A stretch of DNA of 64,000 nt, taken from contig NC_134983.1 of NCBI RefSeq assembly GCF_050947335.1, positions 2,914,001 through 2,978,000 on the forward strand. The letters are read 5' to 3'. The notes below the pieces were generated by a model. It did no database searches. It had not been told where the DNA came from and saw only the letters and a program-made list of their open reading frames with translations. The translations under genes were made by a program, and so were the position numbers. This document shows positions 11,170-23,191 of this stretch, piece by piece (position 1 is the stretch's first letter; each line of letters opens with the position of its first letter). This stretch comes from Megachile rotundata (lineage: Eukaryota > Arthropoda > Insecta > Hymenoptera > Megachilidae).

Positions 11170-14100
11170 CTTGACCTGCGGAGTCTTGGAATAGTAAAAA
11201 ATGAATAACTTGGAAGAATTTCCGGTGAAATGTTCTGTATAAGTATAAATATGAACGTAGTGGATTTCTTGTTTTTTTATCTATTTTAAATTGACCCTTC
11301 GTTGAATTATGTGATATTCAACGTGAAATCTTGTATATTATCAAGCATAAATGAATACTAACAAGGTAAGGATGTGACTTATTTTGATCCTACGTATACC
11401 GAATAATAAAACAATTTGTATACATATATGAAGCGTAAACCAGCTATTAACAAAAGCTATTCGTATTTACCTCATTTTTAATATTAAAATTATAAAACAA
11501 AATCACCATCGAATAATTTTTGTTTCAGATAATTACTCATCGTCTTTTAACTTTCATTCTAGAATTGAAGTATTGACATTTCACCAAAAATACGAAAAAT
11601 GTACGATGTAGCAAAATATTATCAATTCAAAATGACCGAAGAAAAATAAAGAAATTTTAATAGAACATCTTTAACAAGCTGCAGGGCACGTTTCAGAATT
11701 ATGAGTCACTACGATAGATCGAATCCTGCGGCAGAATCTGTAGAAGTAATGCAGCTCACGCATTCGACCGGAATAATCTATTCAATTTTATTTCAGCTAT
11801 CGGCCAGAACGAGATCGTGTTATAAATTGGATGGATCGGATCGGCGATACCTATTATGCCTTGTTCGGTAAAGAGATAAATCGTGTCTGGAAATGCTGCT
11901 GGAATTGTTCGTCACGTGTGTTGAGTTCGATCGAATCCATGCATTGGAATCTCCCAATCATCGACACTAATGATATAGGGTTCTCACCAAGCTACCTATC
12001 TACGTTTGCCAATTGTTCTTATCTTTGATCGAATGCATCAGCCGAGATTTATATCCACGTGGCATTTGAAATATGCTATCGGCGTTTTGCTTATCATTAA
12101 ATACGATTCAATTCGAAATCGCGTGTCGTAAAGATTCTATACGCGTAGGCTAACTTCTGCCGACAGAGAGTATGAATAAAGTAAGTGAATAAATTGAATG
12201 TAGTAATTTAACATGTCCTGATGATTAAGTTTACAACATTTTTTTTCAACCACTTGTTGCATGACATCATTGATTATACAAAATAAATACAATTTTGCAT
12301 TTTTACAAGTAACGGTAATAAGAAAATATTAGTTATAAAAATAATAATATGATATAGGAATATTAAAAGGTGTAATAATAACGATAAAAAACAGATATAT
12401 TGTAATTATATTACACATTATAAATTTTTTTATAGTTTTATATAATTTTTGTAAAATTACGAATTTTTATGTATTGTATTTTCCTTTGATGATACAATAA
12501 TAAATTCTGTACAATAACATAATAATAAATTGTATTATTAAGAGTATATTCAAATTTTTAATGAAATCAAATTATTTGTCGCTTGTTAAAAATTAATAAT
12601 AATTTTTACTTTATTTATAGTATTATAATTGAACGGAAGTAATTATAAAACAGTAGCTTATTTGACAGTGAGACGCTTGAACTATCACGATGACGCATGT
12701 TATGTACATACATCTTTCGTACGAATAACATATGATTTAAATCATTGTTGGAATCCTAAAACGACTGTTACGTGTAATCTTCGTATTTAAGCTTGAAGCA
12801 AATTATTTGACGTTACATTTTGAATTTTAATGCACGCCATTGTATCTTCGCTTGATTTCTAAAAGCAAATATATACTTTGATACGACAATTATTCCTAAC
12901 CTCAATAATTATCATTCTCATTCTTTTGTGCTTTTAACCATTGGGTTTATAGTGCATACCACAAAAATTTATTAATGAATCACTTGATCTTTCAAGGAGT
13001 AATTAAAACGTCATTGAGTCCCTTCTGTCTAAGTCGCAAGGAATTACGTTCGCTTTCCCTGATAAAACCATTCACAATTCAATAAATCAGCTGTCGGGAA
13101 CTGTAACAGTACGAAGTCAGCTGTAGTTGGAATTGTTCCAAATGAACACTCTCAAAAATAATAAAATCGTTACTGCCTGAAAAAGAACATAATTTGAGAA
13201 GATGGTCGTGAGATCGAAGTGGTCGATGCGATACAATGCAATACCCTTGTCCTTAACTAGCAGTCGTAAATCAATTGGAGAATTTATTGATCGGGTTCAC
13301 ATACACTTTAAGGAGATCCCCTGGCACGTGCGTGATACGAACGAATCAAGAGGACGATTAATCAAACTGTCCGCACACGCGAATTACTATCGGATTAATT
13401 ATCGAGAAGAGTTGCATGCATTTCGCTAGAGAATTCAAGTTGCATGCTCATCCTGTTGTTCTTTCTCTACTGAATCACCAGCTGATGGCTCTTGTGATTG
13501 CCACGTTAAACGCGTAAAAAAATCACGCACAAGCGTTCAATGACGTCAAATGTATTTGTTTGGGCAGTTTTACAACATGCAGAATAGCGAAATTCATTTG
13601 ACCGGTTGTATAATTAAATCTTTGCTGCTTATAAAAACTGCTGTTCAATTATGCATTGCGTAACGCATGTTATTGCATTATTGCATGATAGGTTAATAAC
13701 TGCTGCAGAGCACGAGGTAAATACAACATATGGTCATTCAAGAGTCATAAATCTATTTGATAGTGATAGTTAAGTGATACTATAGTGATTATGCAATTTA
13801 TGAAGTAATATAGAGCGTGTTGGAATTATTAATGACAATTAAATATAAGGGTGATATATTAATGATATTAATAATTATATTTCTTGTTAATATTAATTAT
13901 TAACATTATCCATTAATTATAAAGTTAATGGAAAAGGTGCCTAAATTACCATTTCCTTTGTTATTCATTTTGTGGTTACAAATAATTTGAAGAGTAGAAT
14001 AAATTCAATGAAATTATAAGAAGAAAGTATGAAACGAAAGTATTACTATGCTTAGCATGTAAATATGTTAACAACAATTTGTTCAAATTAACGAGAAACA

Positions 14101-14290
14101 TGCAATGAATAGTAAAATAAATAAAAAACATCAATCTTTATTAATATAATTATAAACAATCATAGTGATCAATAAAGGAAGTATCAAACCAAGTGTAAAT
14201 TTCATCCAGAATTTTTCGAAGTTTAATGTGCTTAAAAACAGATTTACTGAGAGATTATGGTAAAATCAATCAACATCTTATGCACAAGTT
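11170..14290. other. Mostly AT-rich non-coding DNA
   Basis: Short frames occur at 11831-12028 and 13202-13429. The second has an AAG-ATG-G context and 75 codons, but no domain or signal sequence is visible. A very AT-rich tract with many TAATAAT words spans about 12230-12640. No element was recognised. Confidence 0.45.
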
Positions 14291-14292
14291 TT

Positions 14293-14334
14293 TAACCGAC
14301 TTCGAAAAAGGAGGAGGTTACTCAATTCGATAAG

Positions 14335-14369
<35 letters not shown>
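14293..14369 (+). repeat. Leader of the 14-kb composite repeat, with a poly-T run
   Basis: The word ACCGACTTCGAA, followed by a purine-rich GGAGGAGG segment and then a T run of about 30 bases, marks the left edge of a composite repeat. Its first 12 bases also occur inverted at the far edge of the neighbouring arm element (about 17080-17092). Confidence 0.6.
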
Positions 14370-14860
14370 CTATGTATGTTCGCCGATTACGCCTAACTGG
14401 GTACACCGATCGGAATGAAACCTTTTGCATATGGTAGGTGCTGACTCCCCATTGGTACCATTATCAAAAAATTTTTCATTTTTTAATTGCAAAGTGTTGT
14501 TATTGCAAAAAAACCGGCAACTTTTTTCTTTTTTCTATGTATGTTCGCGCATTGCGCCTAGCTGGATGGACCGATCGGAATGAAACCTTTTGCATATGGT
14601 AGGTGCTGACCCCCCATTGGTACCATTATCAAAAAATTTTTCATTTTTTAATTGCAAAGTGTTGTTATTGCAAAACAACCGGCAACTTTTTTCTTTTTCT
14701 ATGTATGTTCGCCGATTTCGCCTAACTGGGTTGACCGATCGGAACGAAGCCTTTTGCATCTGGTGGGTTCAGACTCCCCATTGGTACCATAATAAAAAGT
14801 TTTTCATTTTTTAATTGCAAAGTGTTGTTATTGCAGAAAAACCGGCAACTTTTAAAATAA
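14370..14860. repeat. About 165-bp tandem repeat, three units
   Basis: Units start at 14370, 14534 and 14699. Each begins CTATGTATGTTCG and contains CCGATCGGAA, CTTTTGCAT, CCCATTGGTACCAT and a CGGCAAC end. The 14535-14759 and 14590-14814 open frames are shadows of this repeat. A diverged extra unit lies at 15612-15760. Confidence 0.9.
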
Positions 14861-14868
14861 ACTTTTCT

Positions 14869-15385
14869 CGATTTTAGTGCGCTTTCAATATCTTATCGCG
14901 GACATGATTCTGTACAATTTTGTTCATATACAAATTTCGCGGAAATGTTTAGTTTTCGAGATATTAGCGAAAAAAATTGTTATTAATTTTTGAAATCAAT
15001 TTCGAACGATTTTAATGTCCTTTTAATATGTTGTCAGGGGCATGGTTCTGAACAATTTTGTTCATATACAAATTTCGCGGAAATGTTTAGTTTTCGAGAT
15101 TTTAGCAAAAATTGTTGTTAACTTTTGAAATCAACTTCGAACGATTTTAATGTCCTTTGAATATGTTGTTAGGGGCGTGGTTCTGGACAACTTTTTCCTC
15201 TTGCAGAATTGACGGAAAGCTTTTGTTTTCGAGATATTACAGAAATTGTTGTTAACTTTTGAAGCCAACTTCGAACGATTTTTATGTCATTCTAATACGT
15301 TATTAGTAGCATGATTCTAAACGAGTTTTTCCTTATGCATAATTGACGGAAAACTTTAGTTTTCGTGATAGTAGCGAATAGCTAT
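14869..15385. repeat. About 135-bp tandem repeat, four units
   Basis: Units start at 14869, 15007, 15142 and 15276 with CGATTTTANTG. They share a CATGATTCTG / CATGGTTCTG segment, TTTTCGAGATATTA and an end reading AACTTCGAA. Similarity drops from the first two units to the last two. A reverse-complement fragment of one unit is found at 53475-53540, directly beside the second copy of the arm element. Confidence 0.9.
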
Positions 15386-15408
15386 TGTTATTATTATTAG
15401 TGGAACGC

Positions 15409-15425
15409 CCCGTGCTATGCACGGG
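15409..15425. other. GC hairpin, 7-bp stem and 3-base loop
   Basis: CCCGTGC-TAT-GCACGGG is a perfect short hairpin, very GC-rich for its surroundings. It lies after an ATT run at the end of the tandem block. It may be a terminal structure of a mobile element. A Helitron-type end was considered, but no CTRR is seen directly after it. Confidence 0.5.
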
Positions 15426-15611
15426 AAAGACAAGAAAGGGCAATTACAATGCACAGTACCAAAACACTAACTAAGCTTTGCCGCTTTGACACGCAACTTA
15501 TGCAGCAAGATGAGTTCACGTTGACGTTGGTGTATTATTCCCATTGCTTGGTACAGTCTCCCTACCGTTCTAATAAACATTTTTTTTATTTTTTAGTTGC
15601 AAAGGATTATT

Positions 15612-15760
15612 TTTTCTATGCATGTTCGGCGGTTTTTCCTAGGTGGGTGGTCCGATCGGAACAAAGCCTTTCGCATCTTGTAGAGTCTGACTCCTCATTG
15701 GTACCGTTACAAAAATTTTTTCATTTTTTAGTTGAAAAGGATTATTGTTGCAAAAAAAAT
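15612..15760. repeat. Diverged fourth unit of the 165-bp repeat
   Basis: This stretch repeats the order CTATGCATGTTCG, CCGATCGGAA, CTTTCGCAT, CTCATTGGTACCGT and TTTTTAGTTG. It is separated from the main array by the 135-bp repeats. Confidence 0.8.
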
Positions 15761-15891
15761 TGAAAAACGAACATCCATGTTGTCTTTTACTTAATTATGC
15801 TCATGGCATTTACGCAGACAAAAAAAAAAGCCCAGAAGAACTGTCTCACAGTATCCCATACAATTCTCCCCATTCCACTAAAAAGCGTGAA
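15761..15891. repeat. Flank module shared with the 54-kb copy
   Basis: This stretch contains GCCCAGAAGAACTGTCTCAC and CCCCATTCCACTAAAAAGCG. It recurs in reverse complement at 54342-54483, immediately outside the second arm element. It is therefore part of the repeat family and not unique flank. Confidence 0.85.
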
Positions 15892-17117
15892 ATAAAATAA
15901 TTTTCAGAAAAAAAATACACCGACTTCGAAATGCACTAAAAAGTATAAAATAATTTCTATTTCCTAATGAAGTAATTTCTATTTCATTCAATCATGCAAT
16001 TACGTAACAGATATGAATGAAACCTATTTACTCGTTAGGTAGTATATTAAATACATTTCAACTTTTTCGGAGGCGGCGTAAAATTAAAAATACTTGAGTA
16101 AACGTTGCTGCCAATAACCAGTAATTGTGGTATGGCGTATTGGAAATTAATAAATCCTGAGAAAGAATACGTACCATTATAGATATATCTGGTAATATAC
16201 GTAAATGTAACGACTGCATCTTCATTTCGCAACGTCTATGATATAAATGAAATTGAATTGACTTCATTCGCATGTGGAAGCCATGGATCTAAGAATCTAT
16301 AAACTGAGCCCACGACACGGGAATTACCAAATTTGCGGCAGATGGGCTCTATCTTCCGTCGATCGAGTCTTTCCGTCGCATACTCTATGAATCTAGCCCT
16401 TTGCGGACTACCGCCGCATATATGCGTTCTGCGTAAATAATCAAATTGGCCGAAGAACTCATATATGCGTTTGGCGAAAACAGTTGATTGAGCCGAGAAA
16501 CGCATATATGTATGTGTCCCACGTAAATGCGTGGCTATGGCCGAGAAACTTAACTATGCGTTCTGCGAAAACAACTGATAGAGCCGAGAAACGCGTACAT
16601 GTGTGCATGCACGTAAATCTGTGCATGTACATATAATATGTCCAGAATTTGACTTGAAATGCTATGAACAAAAACCGCGTTTAAGCGGAAATATGCGCTG
16701 GCAATTTTTAATGACTATCGCGGCAGGAGCTCGGCCCCACGGTACGGTTCACTTCGAACCGTCCCGTTCGCAAAGGGCTGGATAGACCATAGTTACATTC
16801 TATATACACTAACACCTACTTCGCGGCGTGCTGCCGAGTTATATGTATAGAAAAAGAAATAGCTATACAAGCGTTGCCTATGTTCGGCTGTCCAAAGGTT
16901 GACATGTTCAAGAAAAGCTTTTAATTTTGCGCCGCCTCTGAAAAGGTTGAAATGTATTTAATATACTACCTAACGAGTAAATAGGTTTCATTCATATCTG
17001 TTACGTAATTGCATGATTGAATGAAATAGAAATTACTTCATTAGGAAATAGAAATTATTTTATACTTTTTAGTGCATTTCGAAGTCGGTGTATTTTTTTT
17101 CTGAAAATTATTTTATT
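15892..17117. mobile_element. Inverted-arm element, copy 1 (1.23 kb)
   Basis: Two arms of almost 200 bp (15892-16088 and 16919-17117) are near-perfect reverse complements. Each arm has an outer ATACACCGACTTCGAAATG end, a 22-bp internal duplication, and an inner CGGAGGCGGCG end. The core holds a frame shared with copy 2 (minus strand) and a local tandem block at about 16400-16620 with GAGAAACGCATATATG-type words. No transposase is recognisable. The structure fits a non-autonomous foldback or long-TIR DNA transposon. No clean target duplication is visible, because the flanks are themselves repeat modules. Confidence 0.8.
16100..16420 (-). pseudogene. Core frame of the arm element, copy 1 (interrupted)
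   Basis: Minus-strand translation gives IEYATERLDRR, then CRKFGNSRVVGSVYRFL, PWLPHANEV, an in-frame TAG, then LRNEDAVVTFTYITRYIYNG and FINFQYAIPQ. The copy at 53.9-54.1 kb reads through the same frame with GAA in place of the stop. Six third-position differences between the copies that I could align are all synonymous, and three other differences change residues. This pattern suggests the core was once under protein-level constraint. The family is unknown to me. The frame is broken here, so it is called a pseudogene. Confidence 0.45.
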
Positions 17118-17479
17118 ATATGTGAACTCTTTATACTCGAAATGTGATTCGCACTCGTTCCGTTCAACACAATTTCAAATAAGTATTTGTTAATTACATC
17201 TACGGTGTTATACGTGTAACATATAAACATAACGAAACAGACAATACTGGCTAATAATAATAGAAAAATAATAACTTTCTGGAATTCATCAAACTTTGCA
17301 ACGAGAAAGCCTTAGCATTGCTTTCTACAAAAATACGTTCAAGCGTAAAGAACTAATAAAAATGTAACTATTTCAAAACGACCAAATTCCTAAATGTCTA
17401 ATGGATTTATCATCCGAGTAAGGGTTAACCAAATTAGAAGAAATACTTTTGAAAACAAATTCTTCCTCATTGTCTCAAT

Positions 17480-18060
17480 TAGTTCATTAATTGATTCCCG
17501 CTCCGAGTAGCACCTCTCATTCTTCCAAAGACAAGAACGAGAGTGGACGAGGATTCTTCCCGTTCGACGAACAGGATATTAGCCATTTAGTTTTTGTAAT
17601 CCCACCGAAAAGTCGGGAGGTTCCCAATGAGACCAGCCATATATTATGTATCTTCGGATCTGTCGTCAAAGGAAGGCTAGGCGGCGGGGGCCATTTTTCA
17701 ATATTACCGCGATAGATCATCCGGCAATAAAGGGATAATGCATCGGGGATACCACCAATGAGGCTCGAGTCTGATTAGGTGAGCCGAAGTTTATCGACCC
17801 CCGCAGGAGGGAGGCAAAAGGATGATGCATACCGCGCTACCTTCCTCGGACCTTCGTTTGGTCAAAGGTGCCGCCCACATCGATCTCTCCCTTTCGTGTC
17901 TCATTGATTCTTCCGATCGTCCAGCCGCCTCATGCCATCGAATAATTGAGAACTAGCTTCGTTTGTTGCTCGTTTAAGCATAGGGGAAGTCTTTTCCTTT
18001 GTGAAACTAACGGACTTCGATTCAATAAAATCCTCGACGAGACTATCTCGTCAGCTTTCC
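17480..18060. other. GC-richer island, candidate regulatory DNA
   Basis: This is a sharply GC-richer stretch with clusters such as GGCGGCGGGGG (about 17678) and CCCCCGCAGGAGGGAGG (about 17795). Frames of 67-74 codons are open on both strands, as expected for composition alone. I read it as candidate conserved non-coding DNA or a promoter-proximal region. Confidence 0.35.
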
Positions 18061-21000
18061 TCCTAAATACTTCCATTTGACACTTGGTTTACGGAACGGC
18101 TCAAAGTAACATTCTAGATTCCTTATTTTAAATTACAGAAATAGATGCTAAAATGTATGTTAACTTTTGTCGAGATGAAGAATACCCGTATAAATTATTT
18201 TATGTTGTATCCCTTACATATTTATCGTTACACATTATTTTTAATTTAGAAGTACATTGAACGACTGTAAATCTAATATTAAGCGGCCTTCATATTGTGC
18301 AACCTTCGATCGACTTAAGTGACTTCGAATCAAAATAACAAACGTTTATTTTAAACTGCGCTCACAAAACCGATTTAGTACTTTATGGTTTAGCTAACGA
18401 ATTTTCTTTTATTTTAGAAAAATAAGTGTCATTATGTATTGCCTTTTATTAACCCTTACAATGATATTTTGAGACAAATCAGCATCTGAAATGTCGCGCA
18501 CAACTCTTCTTAATATAAATAATTATGCACATACATTAACAAAGCTTTATTTTTTGTTACTGCAACATGGTTCATAACACTTCCAAAATTAATAATATAT
18601 AAAAAAAAAAAACTTATGTCTCTGATCAATACTTTTTATTAGAATGATATTCAATACGATTAGAATTTAAGAAAATTAGTAACATGCACAACATATTTCA
18701 CATAAAAGTTTATTTAAGTATTTCTTTATTACTGTTAATATTCATAAAATTTATACATAAATAAGTTTGTAAATGTATTATATGATATGTATACATTTGT
18801 AAAACGTAATTAATAAATAAATTTATTTTGTATAACTAGTAAATTTAATTAATATAAATTTAACACTAAATAAATTAAATCAAATAAATATTAAATTAGT
18901 ACTAAATTAAATTAAATTAATTGTAAACAGTTAATAAACAAAATCAAATCAAATTAATAAAGTAATGTTGAAGTTAAAGAATTTGTATTACTATTCGAGT
19001 TATTCACCTAGCGTTACATACAATATAATATTATTATATGTACATAAAAAATGTTGTTATCCAAATAGTATAAGTTGGTTGTTAATTCAATTCATTTCGA
19101 CAACAGCACCGAAGTCATTGACTGTAGTCGAAAATGAACAAAATGTACGATCCGTTCGTGATCACAGGTGCGCCCTAGATGAAGCATAGATTATTTCTAG
19201 ATAATTGATTGCCCGAGGAAAATTCTTTTACGCCCGCGTAAATTCTTGCCAAGGGATCGTTGGCGCGGAACTAGTATTATGCTACCCGTTCGACAAAAGC
19301 CAGTAAATTGTAGCAACCAGAGTTAAAGACAAAATTCTACCTTTGCAATAATGTGTCTGTTTCGCTGTTCCGTGACGAGAGAAGAGATCTTCGTTCTCTT
19401 GATGCTTACGTCGAGTTATGTTCCTGTGACAAACTTAGAAGAGTGAACCGAGACTCTAAGCTATGTATATAATTCTATTGGCAAATACGTGCGTAGGTTT
19501 TGCTCCCTGATACACTTCCGTTTGATTCTGGTATACTTATTTCAAGCGATGATTAATACTCGTAGAAAGTTTCGATTGCATTTTTATTTCTTTAATTCGT
19601 TTCATGGGTCGTTGGCTGTGGAACTAGTTCAGTGGGATTCGATAAGACCAGAATACATTATGATGTGCCTTTCTGAATGTTTGCTGAGAAAACAACGGAT
19701 AAAATGGGAGAAATGATGATTGTTTTGATTGGTTGGTTTGTTGCGAGTGGATCAAATGGTGTATGAGATACGAGTATGTTGAAAGTTTGATGAGATAGTA
19801 GAAATTTTTGATATTGTGATAGATGCTTGCCTACAAATATCTCTTAGCTCTACATGTAGATACAGCTCAAAGGTATTATACTGAGCTTTGTTCGTTTCAG
19901 AAATAACGGAACTGGTGTTGCGGTAGGTAAAAACATATTAAATTTGAAATTTAAATATTACTGTTGGAGTAAATTGAGAAAATAAAGAAAAGTATAGAAT
20001 AATTTTTTGTAGCTAGCTCCGTTTTTGATAAACTAATTTAAAAATTCAAGATGTTTTAAAATAAAATTTATTTATTTATGGATTTAACACATTAACTAAA
20101 TTTGTCATCAAGTCAATTAATGTTATGGATACTGCTTAGCCGTCTTATTTAATTAACATCATCTTATCATTAAATAATAGTATTATCATGTAATTGTTAT
20201 AATTCTAGTTATTGTTATATAATAAGTTAAATAAAGTTAATTTTTATTTACAAATATACCGAGGAATTCTTATCAAACGAACTGCAAAGCAATTTACAAC
20301 GCTTTTCAAATATCATGTTTGTATTCATTTACTTAGATAAATTTATTTGTATAAATACGTACGTAAAAAATAGAGGTTTTAAGAAACCATTACAAAAAGT
20401 ATCTCAATTTCTACATCCTATATCGTACAAATTTTAAAAAATTTGAAATAATTATTTAGACAAAATTAAAAAAGTTTCGCATATATCCTTATTCAACATA
20501 AAGAAAACATGTGGGAAGAGAAAATTATTTCATAACACTCAAATGTAAATGTAATATTTTATTTTGAATTTTCCGTAATACAAACAACAGTAGGAATTAA
20601 ATAACAAATATTAACATAATATATTAATTTCGATCTTGATCGACATCAAGAAATTTTTCAATTTCGTACGCGGTCTTAAAACGCAGCAGTGTAAAAGTTT
20701 CTGTTAAAATTTTCTTGTTCAAAAATGATATTAATCCAAAGTATGTTATGCAAGTTCTTCACAAAACCATCGTTTCGAAACGTGAGTTGAATTTATGGTT
20801 CTTCGTAATTTATTTTATCGATGAATCGCATCAATTGGAAAATTAAACAGTTAATTCACTCTTTTCAAAAATTGATTTTATTAAATCTCTTACATGCGAG
20901 TTTCTACAAGATCAATTACTATTTAAAGACGCGTTTACGATCTTTCCGTCAATAAAGTCGCGTAACCATGAGTATTATTCCATCCAGTTTAAAAACCGTG

Positions 21001-21440
21001 AAATCGTTATAAGATAATCGCACGTTTTTGATGTATTAATACGCGATTGCACATTTGTACCTCCTCCGTTGTGCTATTAACAATTGTAAGTGGCAATTAC
21101 GTACAAGTGTAAGTATTCTAATAAAAACATCGTTAAGAATGAGAATTATACGAAGACAGTGACACGAAATAAAATAAAGAGGAAAGAGAACTTCTCTAGA
21201 GTTGGAATTTAAGAACATTAGTTATCTCGTAAAGTATTTTTATTACTCCATATTTATTTCTAAAAGGTAAATTTACTTTTAAAAATATACTTTTTTACTA
21301 TTGTACAATTTTACTGCGGATAATAACGAAGGTGTACTATTCGTACTATTTTTCTCAGATGCATAGATGTGTAAACTTTAAGAACTTTATCATATAAAGG
21401 TAATGCAAACAAAATTGCGGTAAATTATTTAAATAGCAAG
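18061..21440. other. AT-rich non-coding DNA
   Basis: A run of AAATTAAATT words lies at about 18830-18960. A slightly GC-richer patch lies at about 19200-19320. No gene or element was recognised. Confidence 0.5.
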
Positions 21441-21445
21441 AGGAT

Positions 21446-21718
21446 AAAGATTCTCTAAAATTCATTTTGAAAAGGCTCTGTCACCCGAGAATCACAAAAT
21501 AATAATACAAAATGGACGACTCTGTGGATGATACTGATGGATTGGTCTGTTTCAGACAGTTATATGAGCAAAAAAACAAACAGTATTAATAAGTAGCTCA
21601 AAAATATTCGACACAAAAAGACAGCTGACAACTAGGAATAGCTGACAATACAATATCCGGTCCTTAATGTGTTAAACTGACAAACAAATTTAAAAAATCG
21701 ATACTTTAGAGAATCTTT
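21446..21718. mobile_element. Possible small element with 14-bp inverted ends
   Basis: AAAGATTCTCTAAA at 21446-21459 is exactly inverted at 21705-21718. The interior holds a short acidic frame beginning MDDSVDDTDG (ATG at about 21512) that stops after about 25 codons. No target duplication was found. It could be a MITE or a chance inverted pair. Confidence 0.35.
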
Positions 21719-21815
21719 TCCGGGTAATTACTAAAATACATCATTTCCGTAACTATCTTCGTTTGGTAATTTGTTTAATTAAAATTATTACAAAGTTATT
21801 ACAAATGGCTATCTC

Positions 21816-22182
21816 TTAAATTGGTTGCGTTGAAACATTGGATGATGACCGCCATCGCCGCCGAGGGCTGGAATGCCTAAAATCAAAAATTCCTTTTGAT
21901 TTATGGATAAAAATGTATTACCTACGTAGCATAGGATTTTAAAAAGATTATAGAAATTATAGAAGTTGCAATACATCGAAGACTAAATATCGCATTTGGT
22001 TAGAAGAAATTAAATTCAAATAGTTATGAAAGATTATACAATTAAAAAATCGAAAAAACTATACAGTATATTGTAGGTAATACATTTTTACTTTATAACT
22101 CGAAAGAAATTTTTTATTTTACGCATTTTAGATTTTGACAGCAATAATGGCCAACAACCGACGTTTCAACGCACGTGGTTAA
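21816..22182. mobile_element. TTAA-flanked foldback MITE, about 360 bp
   Basis: TTAA occurs at 21816-21819 and 22179-22182. Inside, arms of about 100 bp are imperfect inverted copies. GCGTTGAAAC lies near both outer ends, and TAAAAATGTATTACCTAC (about 21903-21920) is inverted exactly at about 22073-22090. A short AT-rich loop separates the arms. TTAA flanks are the target choice of piggyBac-type transposases, so this may be a non-autonomous relative. Confidence 0.6.
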
Positions 22183-22310
22183 AAAAGAACGAATAATTTT
22201 GTTATTCTGTAGAATTTTATTATTATAAAAAGTAGACGAAAAGGTCGGAAGTTAGATATACGTGTTCTAAAAGGATTTAAATATTTCTTTTAGTAATTAC
22301 AGTGTTCATT

Positions 22311-23183
22311 CTATATACGCAAAAATGTCCTTTACGATATAAGCAAAAATGTTATCCCCACTATTGGGGGCAAGACCTCTCGAGACGCCCGAATTTCGCT
22401 CGCCGGGAAATGTAACGTTATCCGGGGTCTAACGTATCCGTGAGACTATACCAATGCAAATAAAAAACTTTTTTATCCTTTATTTTTTCGTTATCGAACT
22501 TTTACGAATAGATTATTCGCATTTTTTTTATTAAAATGAGACCAAACACGACATAATTTGGACTATATGTACTGGTTTAATTGACGATAAAAGTTTCTAA
22601 CGCAAAAGAGGATAGCGAGTGAAGAAGACAGAGACACTGCGGTCGAGGCAGTCGGCAAAGATCAAAAGTTTGTTCGATTGTTTGCAATGTTTAAGCATTG
22701 CTCATTTTTTTACTTTTCATCTATTTTTTTATATAACTTTCTTCATGATATTCGTGATATTTTCCTGACTAAAATGAGACCAAACACGATGTAATTAGAG
22801 TTATATTTACTTGGAATATCTTATTGGAGTAAAGTCATCGATGTACGCGTAACATTTGAAATTACAAGTAAATATGTCCCGAAGTACGTCGTGTTTGGTC
22901 TCATTTTAATGAGAAAAATGTTACAAAATGATGGAAAAAATTTCAAAAAAAAAAAAATCGGAAATAAAAGTTTTATTCTTGCATTAGGAGTGTCCTTCTC
23001 GTAGGTCACCGTTTGTTTACGTTCGGTCTCCTTCGCTCGAAATGTAGTACCTTTACGATATACGCAAACGGCGACCGTGTTATTTTTCTCTTCTGTCCTT
23101 TTCTACGTTCGACAAAACATCAATCAATGTAGGACCTGTACGATATACGCAAAACCTCAGTCCTGAAAGATTTGCGTATATAG
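22311..23183. mobile_element. Foldback unit 1 (873 bp)
   Basis: The unit ends are CTATATACGCAAA (22311-22323) and its perfect inverse (23171-23183). ACCAAACACG blocks begin at about 22531 and 22770 (forward) and 22889 (inverted). The centre near 22840 is palindromic around TATTTACTTG / CAAGTAAATA. The related word ACGATATACGCAAA recurs at about 23055 and 23133 inside the right arm. Confidence 0.75.
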
Positions 23184-23191
23184 TATTCTCT

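Noticed and set aside
13202..13429. 75-codon frame with a good ATG context
   Set aside because: No signal sequence, domain or splice evidence supports it. Frames of this length are expected by chance in 64 kb.
14535..14814. Overlapping 74-codon frames on both strands
   Set aside because: They are translations of the 165-bp tandem repeat.
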